Source: Chitinophagaceae bacterium
Lineage (GTDB): Bacteria; Bacteroidota; Bacteroidia; Chitinophagales; Chitinophagaceae
Length of the DNA stretch: 7,292 bases
Assembly (NCBI GenBank): GCA_023251285.1
Contig: JAHEZB010000050.1
Span: forward strand, 1 to 7,292
Direction: 5' to 3'
Shown here piece by piece: positions 5,303 to 7,292 of the stretch. A program made the position numbers and the translations under genes. The first letter of the stretch is position 1, and the number at the start of each line of letters is the position of its first letter. Under the pieces are notes generated by a model. The model did no database searches. It was given only the letters and a program-made list of their open reading frames with translations, and was not told where the DNA came from.

Positions 5303-7292
5303 ATGAGCGACAATAATACTGCACAGATTTTTCAAACGGATAAGGCAACAAGGTGGAAAAGATTTAAGTGGACTGGTCGTGTGATTTTAATGGTGAGCCT
5401 TTTCTTTATTGTGGTACTTGCGATTGCATTGTACAGCGGTTCTTTGCCTAACGTTCCGAACCTGGAAGCAAAAGCGCGCGAATATCAAACGACTCTTGAT
5501 CCCTCGAATCCCCTTATTTTAAAAAATCATCAGAACTCGAAATATAAAGGCTTTAAAGACTTTTTAATCAATAAATTAAAATCCGATTCTTTAAAGAAAG
5601 TAAAGAATGGTGGCGTTTCAAAGGCGAGTTCACTTTCGCTGATTCGTGCTGCTTTTTATACACCCTGGAACGCGCGGGTTGCGCTACCCGATCTTGAAAA
5701 AAATGCGGATAAAATCAACACGATTCTTCCTGAATGGTTTTTTATTGATACCGTTACCCATAAGTTGCAAACAAGAATTGATAGTGCCGGCCTGGCCTTG
5801 ATGCAGCAAAAAAAATTGCGCATTCTGCCCATTGTTTCCAATTTTAATTCTTCAAGAAGTGATTTTGATGGAAAACTATTGCACTACATTTTAAAGGATA
5901 CAATCGCAAGAAATAATTTTATCAAACAGATTTCAGATACACTTTCTTATTATCACCTTGCTGGTATTAATATCGATTTTGAAGAATTGATTGAAAAAAC
6001 AAATGAACCACTGACGGCCTTTCAAAAAAAATTATATGAAACGCTTCATGCAAAAGGGTTGCTGGTAACGCAGGATGTAGAGCCGAAGAATACCGATTAT
6101 GATTATTCGAAATTGTCAGACTACAATGATTACATTATTCTAATGGCTTATGACGAGTATAACGCATCCACCGGACCGGGCCCAATAAGCGGGCAGAAAT
6201 GGATAGAAGATGCGGTGTCGTGGACTTCTGACCGAATTGATCCTTCTAAAATCATTCTTGGTGTTGCAGGATTCGGTTATAGTTGGTCTGACGGCAAAAT
6301 TGATCCTTTGCCACTCACTTACAATGAAGCGATTAATAAAGCGCAAAGTATCAATGCAAAAATTATTTATGATGATGACACTTATAATCTTCATTTTAAT
6401 TATGCGACGCAAAGTTCTACGGATACTACCGATATTACCAATCACGATGTTTGGTTTACAGATGCCGCAACCTTGTTTAATATTTTAAGATTCAGTGATG
6501 AATTTCCTACTGCCGGCACAGCGCTATGGCGTCTTGGCAGCGAAGATCAGCGCATTTGGAAATATTACAGCCGGAGTTTGAGCAATGCATCTTTACAAAA
6601 AAATCCTTTCAACTTTGATTCTCTTGCTACTATTCCGGTTATTCAAAATAGTGTTGGTTTCCTCGGCGAAGGTGAAGTGCTGGACATTTTATATACACCT
6701 CAACCAGGAAAAATCAGTTTTGAAATTGATACTTCTGAGCAGCTGATTGCCGAACAAAATTATCTACAACTTCCGTCCGGTTATGTGATCCGGAAATTTG
6801 CAGAAGACACCACTGTTGGCAAAGGACATAAACTCATTCTAACGTTTGATGATGGGCCAAGTGCAGAATGGACACCAAAAATTCTGGACATTCTGGAGAG
6901 GGAAAAAGTGCCGGCAACTTTTTTTGTAATTGGTATCAATGCCGAACAAAATATTCCAATTTTAAGAAGAGAATACCGGGACGGTTTTGAAATCGGCAAT
7001 CACACTTTTACACATCATAATATTGCCGAGATGAGCGTGACGAGGGCTGCTCTTGAAATGAAACTTACGCGCCTGCTCATTGAAAGTGTCACAGGTCATT
7101 CTACTATTTTATTCAGAGCGCCATATAATGCTGACTCTGAGCCGCAGACCTATGACGAACTCGCCCCGATACAACGAAGCCGCCAGGAAAATTATCTGAC
7201 AATCAATGAAAGCATTGATCCAAATGATTGGGCAACAGGAGTAAGCGCCGACAGTATTTTTGAGAGAGTAGTGAGACAGGAAGCTTCTAGCA
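5303..7292 (+). CDS. Membrane-anchored GH18 hydrolase-polysaccharide deacetylase fusion, 3' end missing
   Basis: The frame opens at ATG 5303 and stays open for 663 codons to the window edge. Residues 1-25 are a basic cytoplasmic tail (RWKRFKWTGR, 17-26), and 26-46 form one membrane helix without a signal-peptidase site, so the rest is extracytoplasmic. Residues about 110-430 are a GH18 domain: HLAGINIDFEE (218-228) with likely acid E227 and D225, MAYDEY (281-286), and the late barrel tryptophan in TALWRLG (406-412). The first Asp of the usual DxxDxDxE is Ala (A220) and the second is Asn (N223). After a beta-rich linker (about 440-505), a NodB deacetylase domain shows TFDDGP (514-519, D516 and D517), HTFTH (H567, H571), FRAPY (604-608) and DPNDW (639-643). 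Its last motif lies beyond the edge. Related Bacteroidota proteins continue into a membrane GT2 synthase, so this is probably a synthesis-deacetylation-trimming enzyme for an amino-sugar polymer such as poly-GlcNAc. Polymer identity and the GT2 part are inference. Confidence 0.88.
   Translation, partial: MSDNNTAQIFQTDKATRWKRFKWTGRVILMVSLFFIVVLAIALYSGSLPNVPNLEAKAREYQTTLDPSNPLILKNHQNSKYKGFKDFLINKLKSDSLKKVKNGGVSKASSLSLIRAAFYTPWNARVALPDLEKNADKINTILPEWFFIDTVTHKLQTRIDSAGLALMQQKKLRILPIVSNFNSSRSDFDGKLLHYILKDTIARNNFIKQISDTLSYYHLAGINIDFEELIEKTNEPLTAFQKKLYETLHAKGLLVTQDVEPKNTDYDYSKLSDYNDYIILMAYDEYNASTGPGPISGQKWIEDAVSWTSDRIDPSKIILGVAGFGYSWSDGKIDPLPLTYNEAINKAQSINAKIIYDDDTYNLHFNYATQSSTDTTDITNHDVWFTDAATLFNILRFSDEFPTAGTALWRLGSEDQRIWKYYSRSLSNASLQKNPFNFDSLATIPVIQNSVGFLGEGEVLDILYTPQPGKISFEIDTSEQLIAEQNYLQLPSGYVIRKFAEDTTVGKGHKLILTFDDGPSAEWTPKILDILEREKVPATFFVIGINAEQNIPILRREYRDGFEIGNHTFTHHNIAEMSVTRAALEMKLTRLLIESVTGHSTILFRAPYNADSEPQTYDELAPIQRSRQENYLTINESIDPNDWATGVSADSIFERVVRQEASS

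Noticed and set aside
5656..6999. Open frames on both strands inside the GH18/NodB gene (5656-5841, 6140-6445, 6210-6488, 6781-6999)
   Set aside because: They overlap the continuous 663-codon frame with intact GH18 and NodB motifs.
1..7292. tRNA, rRNA, CRISPR arrays, insertion sequences or transposase genes
   Set aside because: I saw no cloverleaf with a TTCRA arm, no spaced direct repeats and no transposase motifs on either strand.

Overview
The window looks like chromosomal DNA from a member of the Bacteroidota, most likely Chitinophagaceae or a close relative. The DNA is AT-rich. Genes lack Shine-Dalgarno sites and have A/T-rich leaders. Several intergenic spacers carry the TAnnTTTG -7 element of the Bacteroidota primary sigma factor. 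RsmA, RecO and RF1 all have Bacteroidota-like features, namely NFPYNIS in RsmA, a RecO with no zinc cysteines, and PDT plus GGQNVNK in RF1. The family-level placement is inference, because there is no rRNA in the window.

Layout, left to right. (1) Bases 1-42, minus strand, hold the first 14 codons of a gene whose N-terminus resembles B12-dependent acyl-CoA mutases of the methylmalonyl/isobutyryl-CoA type. (2) rsmA (16S rRNA dimethyltransferase, minus) and a Uma2/DUF820-family gene (plus) are divergent. They are bracketed by a 25-bp inverted repeat with 24/25 matches. (3) recO (plus, TTG start) converges on a deaminase-type amidohydrolase gene (minus). (4) The amidohydrolase gene and prfA (release factor 1) diverge from a 114-bp spacer whose two predicted promoters face each other. 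(5) A 358-bp gene-free stretch after prfA holds a sigma-54-like -24/-12 element, a possible upstream activator site, an overlapping primary-sigma promoter, and a very strong intrinsic terminator. Together these suggest an unannotated small RNA of about 80-100 nt. (6) The right end, from 5303, is a large open gene cut by the window edge. It encodes a cytoplasmic tail, one membrane helix, an extracytoplasmic GH18 glycosidase domain and a NodB-type polysaccharide deacetylase domain. In known proteins of this layout a GT2 polysaccharide synthase follows, but that part is not visible here.

Most genes are housekeeping: ribosome maturation, translation termination and recombinational repair. They show no shared pathway. 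The points most worth following are the 25-bp inverted repeat around rsmA-uma2, the candidate sigma-54-controlled small RNA between prfA and the polysaccharide gene, and the hydrolase-deacetylase (probably plus synthase) fusion, which could combine the jobs of PgaB- and PgaC-like proteins in one polypeptide.
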